Assembly: GCF_003594885.1 (NCBI RefSeq)
Contig: NZ_QZEZ01000006.1
Span: forward strand, 62,001 to 126,000
Origin: Vallicoccus soli
GTDB taxonomy: Bacteria > Actinomycetota > Actinomycetes > Motilibacterales > Motilibacteraceae
Direction of reading: 5' to 3'
DNA: 64,000 bases
Below the pieces are notes generated by a model that saw only the letters and a program-made list of their open reading frames with translations, did no database searches and was not told the origin of the DNA. Made by a program: the position numbers and the translations under genes. Below are positions 15,895-24,155 of the stretch, piece after piece (position 1 is the stretch's first letter; every line of letters begins with the position of its first letter).

Positions 15895-16932
15895 GTGCAG
15901 ATCGGCGTCGACAGCTTCGTCTCCACCGTCACCGACCCCGCGACGGGCGTCGACGTGACGCCGACCCAGCGGGTCCAGGACCTGCTCGAGGAGGTCGAGC
16001 GGGCCGACCGGGTCGGGCTCGACAGCTTCGGCATCGGCGAGCACCACCGCCCGGAGTACCTCGACTCGGCGCCCGTCGTGCTGCTGGCCGCCGCCGCGGC
16101 CCGCACGACGCAGATCCGGCTGAGCAGCGCCGTGGCCGTGCTCAGCGCCGCCGACCCGGTGCGGCTGTTCCAGGAGTACGCGACGCTGGACCTCGTCAGC
16201 CGCGGGCGGGTCGACCTCGTCGTGGGGCGCGGCTCGTTCACCGAGGCGTTCCCGCTGTTCGGGCTCGACCTCGCCGACTACGACGACCTGTTCGCCGAGA
16301 AGCTCGACCTGCTGCTGCGGGTGCGCGACCGCGAGCGGGTCACCTGGTCCGGGCGGCACCGCCCCGCGCTCACCGGGCAGGGGGTCTACCCGCGGCCGCT
16401 GCAGGACCCGCTGCCGGTCTGGGTCGGCGTCGGGGGCACGCCCGCGTCGTTCGCCCGCGCCGGCGCCCTCGGCCTGCCGCTCATGGTCGCGATCATCGGG
16501 GGGCAGCCGGCCCGCTTCCGCCCGCTCGTCGACCTCTACCGGGAGAGCGGGCGCCTCGCCGGCCACCCGCCGGAGCGCCTGCAGGTGGGCCTGCACTGCT
16601 TCGGGTTCGTCGGCGAGACGACGCAGCAGGCGGCCGACGACTTCTACCCGGGCTGGGCGCAGATGTTCACGAAGATCGGCCGGGAGCGCGGATTCGCGCC
16701 GCCGACCCGGGCGCAGTACGACGCCACCCGCGACGAGGACGGCGCTTTCCTCATCGGGGACCCCGAGGCCGTCGCGGCGAAGGCCCTGCGCATCCACGAG
16801 GACCTCGGCGGCGTCGTGCGGCTCAACCTGCAGATGACGAACGTCCGGCTCGCGCACGACAACCTCCTGCGCGGCATCGAGCTGCTCGGGACCGAGGTGG
16901 CCCCGCGGGTCCGGGCGGCGCTCGGCACCTGA
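15895..16932 (+). CDS. LLM class flavin-dependent oxidoreductase
   Basis: A 345-residue bacterial luciferase-like monooxygenase family TIM barrel. Motifs: GLDSFGIGEHHRPEYLDSAP, RTTQIRLSSAVAVLSAADPV, RVDLVVGRGSFTEAFPLFG, VWVGVGGTPASFARAGALGL and a C-terminal FLIGDPEAVAAKALRIHEDL. The family uses reduced flavin (FMNH2 or F420) to oxidise varied organics; the substrate is unknown. GTG 15895 lacks a strong SD, but CAGGGT lies 6 nt upstream, so a leaderless start is possible. Confidence 0.88.
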   Translation: MQIGVDSFVSTVTDPATGVDVTPTQRVQDLLEEVERADRVGLDSFGIGEHHRPEYLDSAPVVLLAAAAARTTQIRLSSAVAVLSAADPVRLFQEYATLDLVSRGRVDLVVGRGSFTEAFPLFGLDLADYDDLFAEKLDLLLRVRDRERVTWSGRHRPALTGQGVYPRPLQDPLPVWVGVGGTPASFARAGALGLPLMVAIIGGQPARFRPLVDLYRESGRLAGHPPERLQVGLHCFGFVGETTQQAADDFYPGWAQMFTKIGRERGFAPPTRAQYDATRDEDGAFLIGDPEAVAAKALRIHEDLGGVVRLNLQMTNVRLAHDNLLRGIELLGTEVAPRVRAALGT

Positions 16933-16933
16933 G

Positions 16934-17000
16934 GCGCCTGAGCCACCTGAGCCACCAGAGCCGCCTGGGCCGCCTGGGCCGCCTGGGCCGCCTGGGCCGC
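16934..17000. repeat. Short tandem repeat at a convergent gene end
   Basis: After the LLM gene stop the sequence runs through degenerate GAGCCNCCT units and then four copies of the 9-mer GCCGCCTGG in direct tandem, reaching to the stop of the convergent VOC gene. It encodes nothing in frame with either neighbour and looks like slippage-generated DNA. Confidence 0.7.
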
Positions 17001-17004
17001 CCCG

Positions 17005-17391
17005 TCAGGGCCAGGTGCGCGCCGCCGCCGCGAACTCCCCGGGGTCGCTGTGCAGCGGGACCACGCACAGCAGGTGCCCGCCGGGGGCGCGCAGGGTCCG
17101 GCAGCCCTGCCACGCCGACACCTCGACCGCGCCGAGCCCGACGAGGCGCGCGACCTCCGCGTCGACGTCGTCGGTCTCCAGGTCGACGTGGTAGCGCGGT
17201 GCGTCCGCGCCGCCGAGGGCCTGCACGGCGGTCACCAGCCCCGGCACCGCGCCCGCCAGCTCGGTGAACCCCGGCTCGCCCGGCGGGTGCCGGGGAGGAG
17301 CCCCCAGGGCCCCGGACCAGAACGCGGCGCTGCGCCCGGCGTCGGCCGCCGGCACGTCGACGAGCAGGGTGGACAGGCGGCTGCGGTGCAC
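17005..17391 (-). CDS. VOC family (glyoxalase-like) protein
   Basis: A 128-residue single glyoxalase/bleomycin-resistance fold. It shows STLLVDVPAADAGRSAAFWS, PRYHVDLETDDVDAEVARLV and QGCRTLRAPGGHLLCVVP, the usual beta-alpha-beta pattern with potential metal ligands His and Glu. Substrate unknown. It starts at GTG 17391 and is divergent from the ArsR operon, 105 nt away. Its stop lies beside the 9-bp tandem repeat. Confidence 0.84.
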   Translation of the reverse strand: MHRSRLSTLLVDVPAADAGRSAAFWSGALGAPPRHPPGEPGFTELAGAVPGLVTAVQALGGADAPRYHVDLETDDVDAEVARLVGLGAVEVSAWQGCRTLRAPGGHLLCVVPLHSDPGEFAAAARTWP

Positions 17392-17430
17392 GCGCCGACG
17401 CTAGGACCTCCCCGGCGCCCGGGAAGGGCG

Positions 17431-17459
17431 TTGACCGCGCGCGGCGACGGGTCTACGTT
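17431..17459 (+). promoter_or_regulatory. Sigma-70-type promoter of the ArsR operon
   Basis: TTGACC (17431-17436), a 17-nt spacer and TACGTT (17454-17459) form a good housekeeping promoter 38 nt before the ArsR GTG. Expected start of transcription is about 17466, inside the operator at 17465-17480. Confidence 0.62.
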
Positions 17460-17464
17460 CGTAC

Positions 17465-17480
17465 TCAACCAGGCGGTTGA
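17465..17480. promoter_or_regulatory. Candidate ArsR operator
   Basis: Perfect inverted repeat TCAACC-AGGC-GGTTGA. It lies just 3' of the -10 box and covers the predicted transcription start, a position suited to autorepression by the ArsR protein encoded immediately downstream. Confidence 0.66.
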
Positions 17481-17496
17481 ACAAGGAGGCGCCGAC

Positions 17497-17874
17497 GTGG
17501 CGGCGGACCAGCTCTCGCGGGCGTTCTCGGCGCTCGCCGACCCCACCCGGCGCGACATCGTCGCCCGGCTGACGGTGGGCGACGCGACGGTGAACGAGCT
17601 GGCGGCGCCGTACGCGGTGACGCTGCAGGCCGTCTCCAAGCACCTGCGGGTGCTCGAGGACGCCGGGCTCGTCAGCCGCAGCCGCGACGCGCAGCGCAGG
17701 CCCGTGCACCTCGAGGCCGACGTGCTGCACCTCATGACCGCCTGGCTCGAGCGCTACCGCCGCCGGGCGGAGGAGCGCTACCAGCGCCTCGACGCCCTGC
17801 TGGCCGAGCTGCCCGACGACCCCGCACCCGCACCGCCACCCACCGCACCGCGTGACCCCGAGGAGGAGCCGTGA
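17497..17874 (+). CDS. ArsR family transcriptional regulator
   Basis: A 125-residue winged-helix repressor: SRAFSALADPTRRDIVARLT, then NELAAPYAVTLQAVSKHLRV as the recognition region and VLEDAGLVSRSRDAQRRPVH as the wing. No metal-binding CxC motif is present, so it belongs to the non-metal SRPBCC-linked type. GTG 17497 has AAGGAGG 7 nt upstream. It overlaps the SRPBCC gene by GTGA. This ArsR-SRPBCC pairing is common in actinobacteria. Confidence 0.9.
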   Translation: MAADQLSRAFSALADPTRRDIVARLTVGDATVNELAAPYAVTLQAVSKHLRVLEDAGLVSRSRDAQRRPVHLEADVLHLMTAWLERYRRRAEERYQRLDALLAELPDDPAPAPPPTAPRDPEEEP

Positions 17875-18362
17875 GCACCACCACCAGCCACCGCGAGACG
17901 AGCATCGAGGCCGACGCCGCCGTCCCGCTCGTGCGCATCGTGCGCGAGTTCGACGCCCCGCCGGCCAAGGTCTTCCGCGCCCACACCGACCCCGAGCTGC
18001 TCGTGCGCTGGCTCGGCCCGCGCGACCTCACGATGACGGTCGAGCACTACGACTGCCGCACCGGCGGCTCCTACCGCTACCTGCACACCCGCGACGGCGA
18101 GGAGTACGGGTTCCACGGCTCGTTCCACGAGGTCCGCCCCGACAGCCTCATCGTGCAGACCTTCACCTTCGAGGGCTGGCCGGACGGGGTGGCCCTCGAG
18201 CGGCTGGTCCTCGAGGACCTCGGCGACGGCCGTACGCGCCTCACCGCCACCTCCCTCGTCGACTCCTTCGAGTCCCGCGACGCCTTCCTCGCCAGCGGCA
18301 TGGAGTCGGGCGTCCGCCAGGGGTACGAGCGCCTCGACGACGTCCTCGCCGAGGGCGCGTGA
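17871..18362 (+). CDS. SRPBCC (AHSA1-like) domain protein
   Basis: A 163-residue START/AHSA1-type hydrophobic-cavity protein: IVREFDAPPAKVFRAHTDPE, LLVRWLGPRDLTMTVEHYDC, GGSYRYLHTRDGEEYGFHGS and the C-terminal MESGVRQGYERLDDVLAE. The family binds small hydrophobic ligands and in ArsR operons may sense or process them. GTGA overlaps tie it to the ArsR gene upstream and the TIGR03086 gene downstream. Confidence 0.9.
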   Translation: MSTTTSHRETSIEADAAVPLVRIVREFDAPPAKVFRAHTDPELLVRWLGPRDLTMTVEHYDCRTGGSYRYLHTRDGEEYGFHGSFHEVRPDSLIVQTFTFEGWPDGVALERLVLEDLGDGRTRLTATSLVDSFESRDAFLASGMESGVRQGYERLDDVLAEGA

Positions 18363-18922
18363 GCGGGGTGCCGACGCCGGCCGAGGGCTTCCGCGCGGCG
18401 GCGGACGCCTTCGGCCGGCGGGTCGAGGGGGTCCCGGTCGGCGCCTGGGACGCCCCGGCGCCCTGCGCGGGCTGGGTCGCCCGCGACGTCGTCGGCCACC
18501 TCGTGGACTGGACGTCGGCCTTCCTGCGCGGCGGCGCCGGCGTCGAGCTCCCGGCGGGGCCCCCGTGGCGCGAGGACCCGGCGGGCGCCTGGGCCGCGTG
18601 GCGCGACGGCGTGCAGGCGCTGCTCGACGACCCGGCGACGCCCGGGCGGGTGCTGCGCAACCCGCACACCGGGGACGTGGCGCTGGACCAGGCGGTGGAG
18701 CGGTTCGTCACGCCGGACGTCTTCCTGCACACGTGGGACCTGGCGCGCGCCACGGGGCAGGACGAGCGGCTCGACGAGGCGCGGTGCGCGCAGCTGCTCG
18801 CCGGCATGGAGCCGTTCGACGCGGCGCTGCGCAGCAGCGGTCACTACGGTCCGCGCACGCCGGTCGCGGAGGGTGCCGACGCGCAGACCCGGCTGCTCGC
18901 GTTCATCGGCCGGCGGCCGTAG
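18359..18922 (+). CDS. TIGR03086-type metal-binding DinB-like protein
   Basis: A 187-residue DinB/mycothiol-S-transferase-fold protein. Typical motifs are WDAPAPCAGWVARDVVGHLV with the metal-ligand His, ALDQAVERFVTPDVFLHTWD with the second His, and LARATGQDERLD. Members bind a divalent metal and are thought to be thiol-dependent enzymes, substrate unknown. It starts by GTGA overlap with the SRPBCC gene, the third gene of the ArsR operon. Confidence 0.85.
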   Translation: MSGVPTPAEGFRAAADAFGRRVEGVPVGAWDAPAPCAGWVARDVVGHLVDWTSAFLRGGAGVELPAGPPWREDPAGAWAAWRDGVQALLDDPATPGRVLRNPHTGDVALDQAVERFVTPDVFLHTWDLARATGQDERLDEARCAQLLAGMEPFDAALRSSGHYGPRTPVAEGADAQTRLLAFIGRRP

Positions 18923-18988
18923 GAGGCACGGACGGGAGGGGCGCCGGGAGCGGGCGGTCAACCGCGCGCGACGGGGTACCGGGGGTGC

Positions 18989-19804
18989 ATGACCGACACC
19001 ACCCTGACCGGGGCCGGCCCCACCGCCCGCCCCCTCGCCCTCGTCACCGGCGCCAGCAGCGGCATCGGCCTGGAGCTGGCCAAGCAGTTCGCCGAGCACG
19101 GCTTCGACCTCGTCGTGACCGCCGAGGACCCGACCGTCGCCCTGGCCGCCGAGGGGCTGGCCGAGAGCGGTGCCGCCGTCCAGCACGTGCAGGCGGACCT
19201 GCGCACGTACGACGGCGTCGAGCAGCTGTGGGCCGCCGTGCGCGCCACCGGCCGGCCGCTCGACGCGGCGGCGCTCAACGCCGGCGTCGGCCGCGGCGGC
19301 GCCTTCCTCGACATCGACCTCGACGACGAGTTCGAGGTCATCGACCTCAACGTCCGCTCGACGGTGCACCTGGCCAAGCGCGTGCTGCGCGACATGGCGT
19401 CGCGCGACGCGGGCCGCGTGCTCGTCACCTCCTCGATCGCCTCGACCATGCCGGGCTCGTTCCAGGCGGTCTACAACGCCTCGAAGTCGTTCCTGCAGTC
19501 GTTCACCGAGGCCCTGCAGAACGAGCTCAAGGACACCGGCGTCACCCTCACCTCGCTCATGCCGGGCCCGACGGACACCGAGTTCTTCCACCGCGCCGAC
19601 ATGGACGACACCACGGTCGGCCAGAGCTCCAAGGACGACCCGGCGCAGGTCGCGAAGCAGGGCTTCGAGGCGCTCATGGACGGCAAGGACAAGGTCGTCG
19701 CGGGCTCGGTGAGCACGAAGCTCCAGGGCGTCGCCAACGCGGTGCTCCCCGACAAGCTCAAGGCGGCGGCGCACCGGCAGATGGCCGAGCCGAAGCAGGA
19801 CTAG
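18989..19804 (+). CDS. SDR family NAD(P)-dependent oxidoreductase
   Basis: A 271-residue short-chain dehydrogenase. The cofactor motif is TGASSGIG (residues about 20-27), ALNAGVGRGG is the NNAG equivalent, SSIAS carries the catalytic Ser, and YNASK the Tyr-Lys pair. ELKDTGVTLTSLMPGPTDTE is the typical PG motif region. Two ORFs of unrelated families flank it; no shared operon is evident. The substrate cannot be assigned. Confidence 0.9.
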   Translation: MTDTTLTGAGPTARPLALVTGASSGIGLELAKQFAEHGFDLVVTAEDPTVALAAEGLAESGAAVQHVQADLRTYDGVEQLWAAVRATGRPLDAAALNAGVGRGGAFLDIDLDDEFEVIDLNVRSTVHLAKRVLRDMASRDAGRVLVTSSIASTMPGSFQAVYNASKSFLQSFTEALQNELKDTGVTLTSLMPGPTDTEFFHRADMDDTTVGQSSKDDPAQVAKQGFEALMDGKDKVVAGSVSTKLQGVANAVLPDKLKAAAHRQMAEPKQD

Positions 19805-19836
19805 CCGGACCGGGCGCGCAGGGGGCGCGCTCCGGC

Positions 19837-19867
19837 TTGCGCTGGAGCGCGCTCCAGCTCCTAGCGT
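19837..19867 (+). promoter_or_regulatory. MerR-type promoter with 19-bp spacer and central palindrome
   Basis: TTGCGC (19837-19842), a 19-nt spacer and TAGCGT (19862-19867). The spacer holds a perfect 18-bp palindrome, GCTGGAGCG/CGCTCCAGC (19841-19858). An overlong spacer with a central dyad is the hallmark of promoters activated by MerR-family regulators. It drives the alcohol dehydrogenase gene, whose 3' neighbour is a MerR gene. Confidence 0.82.
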
Positions 19868-19909
19868 CCGCACCGTCCGGGCGCCCCGCCCGGGCGGGAG
19901 GAGGACGTC

Positions 19910-20953
19910 GTGCGCGACGTGGACGGCTGGGCCCTGACCGAGCCCGGCGGGACGATGCGGCCCTGGCGGTTCACCCGCCGCGACCCCAGGCCCGACGACG
20001 TCGTGGTGCGCGTGACGCACTGCGGCGTCTGCCACACCGACCTGCACGCCGTGCAGGGGGCGCGGGCGGGCGACCTGCCGGTCGTGCCCGGGCACGAGTT
20101 CGTCGGCGTGGTCGAGGCGGTGGGCCCGGACGTGACCAGGTTCGCCGTCGGCGACCGGGTCGCGGTGGGCAACATCGTCGACGCGTGCGGGCGCTGCCGG
20201 AGCTGCCGCGAGCGCGAGGAGAGCTACTGCCTGGAGTTCCCCACGCTCACCTACGGCGGCGTCGACCGGGTCGACGGCTCGCGCACCCTCGGCGCCTACT
20301 CCACCGAGTACGTCGTGCGGGAGGCGTTCGCGTACCCGCTGCCGGACGGCCTCGACCCGGCCGGCGCCGCGCCGCTGATGTGCGCCGGCACCACGGTCTG
20401 GCAGCCGCTGCGCCGGTACGGCGCGGGCCCCGGCGTGCGGGTCGGCGTGGTCGGCCTCGGAGGCCTCGGCCACCTCGCGGTGAAGTTCGCGGCCGCGCTG
20501 GGCGCGAGGGTCACGGTGTTCACGACCTCGGCGGCGAAGGCGGACGACGCACGGGCCGCCGGCGCCCACGAGGTCGTGGTGTCCCGCGACGCCGCGGCGA
20601 TGGCCGCCGCCGCGCGCTCGCTGGACCTCGTGCTCGACACCGCCCCGGCGGCGCACGACCTCGGCCCGTACGTCGAGGTGCTCGACATGGACGGGACCCT
20701 CTGCATGCTCGGGATCCCCGCCTCCTACGAGGTCCCGGCGCTCCCGCTGCTCGTCGGGCGGCGCCGACTCACCGCCTCCGGCTCGGGCGGCACCCGCGAC
20801 ACCGCGGAGATGCTCGCCTTCGCCGCGGAGCACGGGGTGGTCGCGGACGTCGAGGTGCTGCCGCTCGAGCGGGTGCAGGAGGCGCTGGACCGCCTCGACC
20901 GCGGGGACGTGCGCGGCCGCTTCGTGCTCGCGGTCCCCGGCGCCACTGCCTAG
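19910..20953 (+). CDS. Zinc-dependent NAD(P) alcohol dehydrogenase (MDR family)
   Basis: A 347-residue medium-chain dehydrogenase of the cinnamyl-alcohol/YahK-like group. Catalytic-zinc motif: HCGVCHTDLH (Cys38) and GHEFVGVVEAVG. Structural zinc: Cys93, Cys96, Cys99 and Cys107 in DACGRCRSCREREESYC. Nucleotide motif: GVVGLGGLGHLAVKFAAALG. It likely detoxifies aldehydes. Start GTG 19910 with GGGAGGAGG upstream. The MerR-type promoter at 19837 and the MerR gene 10 nt downstream suggest aldehyde- or electrophile-induced expression. Confidence 0.92.
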   Translation: MRDVDGWALTEPGGTMRPWRFTRRDPRPDDVVVRVTHCGVCHTDLHAVQGARAGDLPVVPGHEFVGVVEAVGPDVTRFAVGDRVAVGNIVDACGRCRSCREREESYCLEFPTLTYGGVDRVDGSRTLGAYSTEYVVREAFAYPLPDGLDPAGAAPLMCAGTTVWQPLRRYGAGPGVRVGVVGLGGLGHLAVKFAAALGARVTVFTTSAAKADDARAAGAHEVVVSRDAAAMAAAARSLDLVLDTAPAAHDLGPYVEVLDMDGTLCMLGIPASYEVPALPLLVGRRRLTASGSGGTRDTAEMLAFAAEHGVVADVEVLPLERVQEALDRLDRGDVRGRFVLAVPGATA

Positions 20954-20963
20954 CGTGGGGGCC

Positions 20964-21422
20964 ATGACGACGTGCGCCGCCCCGCCCGCGCCCTACCTCG
21001 GCATCCGCGAGGTGTCGGCGGCGACCGGCCTGAGCGTGGACACGCTGCGGTGGTACGAGCGTACCGGCCTGCTCCCGGAGGTCGTGCGCACCGCCGACGG
21101 GCGCCGGCGGTACTCCCCGGCGGCGATCCGCTTCGTGCGGCTCGTGCAGGCGCTGCGCCGCACCGGCATGCCGGTCGCGCAGGTGCGCGAGTTCGTGCAG
21201 GCCGGGGGCGGGGAGCTCGCGACCCACCCGGTGCGCATGGCGGTCCTCGAGCGGCACGCGGCGGCGGTCGAGCAGCGGCTCGCGGAGCTGCAGGGCGACC
21301 TCGCGCTGGTGCGGGGGAAGATCGAGGACTACCGGGGGCTCATCGCGCAGGGCCTGGACTGCGAGGACGAGGCCTCGGACCGGGCGCCGGCGTGGGCGGC
21401 GACGGCGTCGGCCCCGGGCTGA
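20964..21422 (+). CDS. MerR family transcriptional regulator
   Basis: A 152-residue MerR activator: YLGIREVSAATGLSVDTLRW then YERTGLLPEVVRTADGRRRY is the winged HTH; residues about 75-130 form the dimerisation helix (AAAVEQRLAELQGDLALVRG). No N-terminal metal-binding cysteines are present; a lone Cys is in the tail (LDCEDEA). It resembles the aldehyde/electrophile-responsive group paired with dehydrogenases. ATG 20964 is preceded by TAGCGT at 20951-20956, whose TAG is the ADH stop, so it may also have its own leaderless promoter. Confidence 0.9.
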   Translation: MTTCAAPPAPYLGIREVSAATGLSVDTLRWYERTGLLPEVVRTADGRRRYSPAAIRFVRLVQALRRTGMPVAQVREFVQAGGGELATHPVRMAVLERHAAAVEQRLAELQGDLALVRGKIEDYRGLIAQGLDCEDEASDRAPAWAATASAPG

Positions 21423-21457
21423 GGACCGGTGGCCCGCCGGTGGCCCCGGACCGCTGC

Positions 21458-22111
21458 TCAGGCGGGTCGGTGCAGCTCGGCCCGCCAGTGCGGGCCGTCG
21501 TGCTCCTCGACCGCGACGACCTCGAGGCCGCCGGTCGCGAGGGCCTCGACCTCCGCACGGGCCAGCGGGAACGGCGGGCCGTCCGCCGGGCCGGTCGCGG
21601 GGGTCCGGCGGAAGGCGACGGCCAGCAGGGTGCCGCCGGGGGCGACGAGGCCGGCGACGGCCCGCGCGGCGTCCGAGCGCGGCGGATCGGGCAGCGCGCC
21701 CAGCGTGTAGACCTCCACCACGAGGTCGAACGCCCCCCGCCACGCCGCCGGGAGGGCGAGGAGGTCCGCCACCTCGTAGGAGACCGGGCTGCCCGGGTGC
21801 CGCTCGCGCGCCAGGCGCACCGCGGTCGGCGCGACGTCGAACCCGGTCGTGCGGAAGCCGAGCGACGCCAGGTGCTCGGCGTCGGCGCCGAGGCCGCTGC
21901 CGACGACGACCGCGGTGCGGCCCTCCCCGCGCAGGCCCCGCCCGGCCGTCCAGGTGCGCAGCAGCGGGTGCGGCGCCGAGCGGTCCCAGGGCATCCCGAC
22001 GGCGCCGGCCTCGCCCTCGGCGTACAGCCGGTCGAACCACGTCGTCGGCGCCCCCGCCGCGATCGCCTCGGCGGCCAGCTGCGAGCCGCGCACGTCCCAG
22101 TCCCGGCTCAC
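21458..22111 (-). CDS. Class I SAM-dependent methyltransferase
   Basis: A 217-residue Rossmann methyltransferase. WFDRLYAEGEAG near the start and VGMPWDRSAPHPLL precede motif I VVVGSGLGADAEHLASLGF; GFDVAPTAVRLARERHPGS is motif II, and GAFDLVVEVYTLGALP the motif IV region. This is the thiopurine-methyltransferase-like group found across actinobacteria; substrate unknown. It starts at GTG 22111 by GTGA overlap with the AraC gene, so both form one leftward operon. Confidence 0.87.
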   Translation of the reverse strand: MSRDWDVRGSQLAAEAIAAGAPTTWFDRLYAEGEAGAVGMPWDRSAPHPLLRTWTAGRGLRGEGRTAVVVGSGLGADAEHLASLGFRTTGFDVAPTAVRLARERHPGSPVSYEVADLLALPAAWRGAFDLVVEVYTLGALPDPPRSDAARAVAGLVAPGGTLLAVAFRRTPATGPADGPPFPLARAEVEALATGGLEVVAVEEHDGPHWRAELHRPA

Positions 22112-23058
22112 CGCCCCGCACCCCCGTCGCGCACGTCGCGGGGCAGCACGCCGTACGCCGCCCGGAACCGCCGCGCGAAGTGGGTCGCGTCCCTGAACCC
22201 CCAGGCGTGCGCGACGGCGGCGACGGTGCGCCCGCGCCCCGCCGGCGAGGCCAGCTCGTCGCGGGCGCCCTGCAGGCGCAGCGCGATGACGTGCTGCTCG
22301 AGGCTGAGCCCGTGCCGCGCGCAGACCCGGTAGAGCTGGCGCCGCGACACCGACAGCGCCGCGGCCACCGCGTCGGGGCCGAGCTCGGGGTCGCGCAGGT
22401 GCTGGCGGACGTACGCCCGCACCTGGGCCACGAGGGTCTCCTCCAGCACGGCGCCCCGGTCGCCGGCCCGGTCGTCGGCGGAGGCGAGCAGGGCCCGTAC
22501 GAGCTGCGCGGTCGCGCCGCCGACGGCCTCGGTGGCGGCACCGGCGGTCGCGGCGGGGCTGCGCGCGAGGTCGAGCAGGTGCCGGCGGACCAGGGCGTGC
22601 AGCGGGCTGCTCGGCAGCCGGGCCGCGGCGCGCTGCACCGCCTCCAGCGGCATCCCCAGGTCGGCGGTCGCCACCTGGACCGACGCCGAGGACCCGCGGC
22701 CGGTCCAGGAGAAGCGGAAGGGGCGGGTGATGTCGACGAGGAGCAGGTCGCCGCCGCGGACGACCCGGCGGCTGCTGCCCCCCTCGTACCGGCCGGTGCC
22801 CGTGCCGTGCACCGCGAGGGCGACCGCGTCGGGGGACGCGCCGCGCACCGCCCGCTCGGTGCGGGCCATGGCGACGCCCGTGGTGGCCGCGGTGAAGAGC
22901 CGCACGGGCCCCAGCGGGCGGAGCTCGAGGCGTCCCTCGACCTCGCCGTCCCCGTCGAGGTCGACGTGCGTGGAGCCGCTGGCCTCGCGCAGCGCCGTGC
23001 GCAGCGCCTCGGCGCGCTCGCCGGGCGCGAGCTCGCGGGTGTCGAGCAGCACGCCCAC
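22108..23058 (-). CDS. AraC family transcriptional regulator
   Basis: A 316-residue regulator with an AraC_binding_2-like N-terminal domain (LELRPLGPVRLFTAATTGVA, RVVRGGDLLLVDITRPFRFS) and a C-terminal double HTH (PDAVAAALSVSRRQLYRVCA, VAAVAHAWGFRDATHFARRF, AYGVLPRDVR). GTG 23058 has GGGAGG 6 nt upstream and gives the standard family N-terminus; a longer frame upstream is Arg/Pro low-complexity. GTGA-coupled to the methyltransferase, and divergent from the alpha/beta hydrolase at 23286, which it may also regulate across the 227-nt gap. Confidence 0.9.
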   Translation of the reverse strand: MGVLLDTRELAPGERAEALRTALREASGSTHVDLDGDGEVEGRLELRPLGPVRLFTAATTGVAMARTERAVRGASPDAVALAVHGTGTGRYEGGSSRRVVRGGDLLLVDITRPFRFSWTGRGSSASVQVATADLGMPLEAVQRAAARLPSSPLHALVRRHLLDLARSPAATAGAATEAVGGATAQLVRALLASADDRAGDRGAVLEETLVAQVRAYVRQHLRDPELGPDAVAAALSVSRRQLYRVCARHGLSLEQHVIALRLQGARDELASPAGRGRTVAAVAHAWGFRDATHFARRFRAAYGVLPRDVRDGGAGR

Positions 23059-23285
23059 CGCAGCCTCCCGAGGTCGCCCGCGCCCGACGGTAGGCGGGCG
23101 GCCGTGTCCCGGCAAGGGTCGCGGGGCCCGGCGCCGGCGGGCCGGGACCGCTCCCGGCGCGGCACGCAGGGCCGACGGGGCGGCACGCAGGGCCGCCCCC
23201 GTGTGCGGCGGCGCCCGTACGGTCGCGGCCACCGGGGGCGGCGCGGCCCCGCGACGACGGACGAGCGGCGACGGAGGACGCGACG

Positions 23286-24125
23286 ATGGACGGGACGATG
23301 GGCGCAGGGGCACCCGACACGGTCGTGCTCGTGCACGGGCTCTGGATGACGCCGCGCAGCTGGGAGCACTGGGTGCCCCACTACGAGGCGAAGGGGTACC
23401 GGGTGCTCACGCCCGGCTACCCGGGCTTCGAGGTGGAGGTCGAGGGGCTGCGCGCCGAGCCGCAGCGCATCGCGGACCTCACGGTTCCGGAGACCGTGGA
23501 CTACCTCGCGGGCGTCGTCGAGGCCCTGGACCGCCCGCCGCTCATCATCGGCCACTCCTTCGGGGGCACCCTCACGCAGCTGCTGCTGGCGCGGGGCCTC
23601 GGGGCGGCCGGGGTGGCCATCGACTCCGCGCCCCCCGAGGGCGTGCGCGTCACGCCGCTGTCGCAGGTGCGCTCGCTCTTCCCGGCGCTGCGGAACCCGG
23701 CGACGGTGCACCGGGCCGTCGAGTTCACGCCCGAGGAGTTCCACTACGCCTTCACGAACACCCTGAGCCGCGAGGACTCCGACGCCGCGCACGCGCGCTA
23801 CGCGATCGGCGCCCCCGGCCGCTGGCTGTGGGCGTACGGGGTGCTCGCGAACCTCAAGCCCGGGCACCAGGAGACCTGGGTGGACTTCAGCGCCGACCGG
23901 GCGCCGCTGCTGTTCATCGCCGGCGGCGAGGACCACATCATGCCGCCCTCGGTGAACCGCTCGAACGCCGCGCACTGGGAGAAGTCGCCCGCGGTGACGG
24001 AGTACTACGAGTACCCCGGCCGCGACCACTGGACCTGCGCGGCGCCCGGCTGGGAAGCGGTTGCTGACCACGCGCTGGAGTGGGCGGCCGCCCACGCGCG
24101 CACGCCGCGGGTCGAGCCGGCCTGA
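23286..24125 (+). CDS. Alpha/beta hydrolase
   Basis: A 279-residue alpha/beta-hydrolase. The oxyanion motif is VLVHGLWMTPRSWEHW, the nucleophile elbow LIIGHSFGGTLTQ, the acid lies in FIAGGEDHIMPPSV, and the base His in PGRDHWTCAAPGW. Length and features match a widespread actinobacterial group of unknown substrate. Divergent from the AraC gene. It could start at ATG 23286 or 23298; the first is kept because an AGGACGCGACG stretch precedes it. Confidence 0.88.
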   Translation: MDGTMGAGAPDTVVLVHGLWMTPRSWEHWVPHYEAKGYRVLTPGYPGFEVEVEGLRAEPQRIADLTVPETVDYLAGVVEALDRPPLIIGHSFGGTLTQLLLARGLGAAGVAIDSAPPEGVRVTPLSQVRSLFPALRNPATVHRAVEFTPEEFHYAFTNTLSREDSDAAHARYAIGAPGRWLWAYGVLANLKPGHQETWVDFSADRAPLLFIAGGEDHIMPPSVNRSNAAHWEKSPAVTEYYEYPGRDHWTCAAPGWEAVADHALEWAAAHARTPRVEPA

Positions 24126-24155
24126 CGCGGCAGGGCGGGGGCCCGGTGCCGGGGC

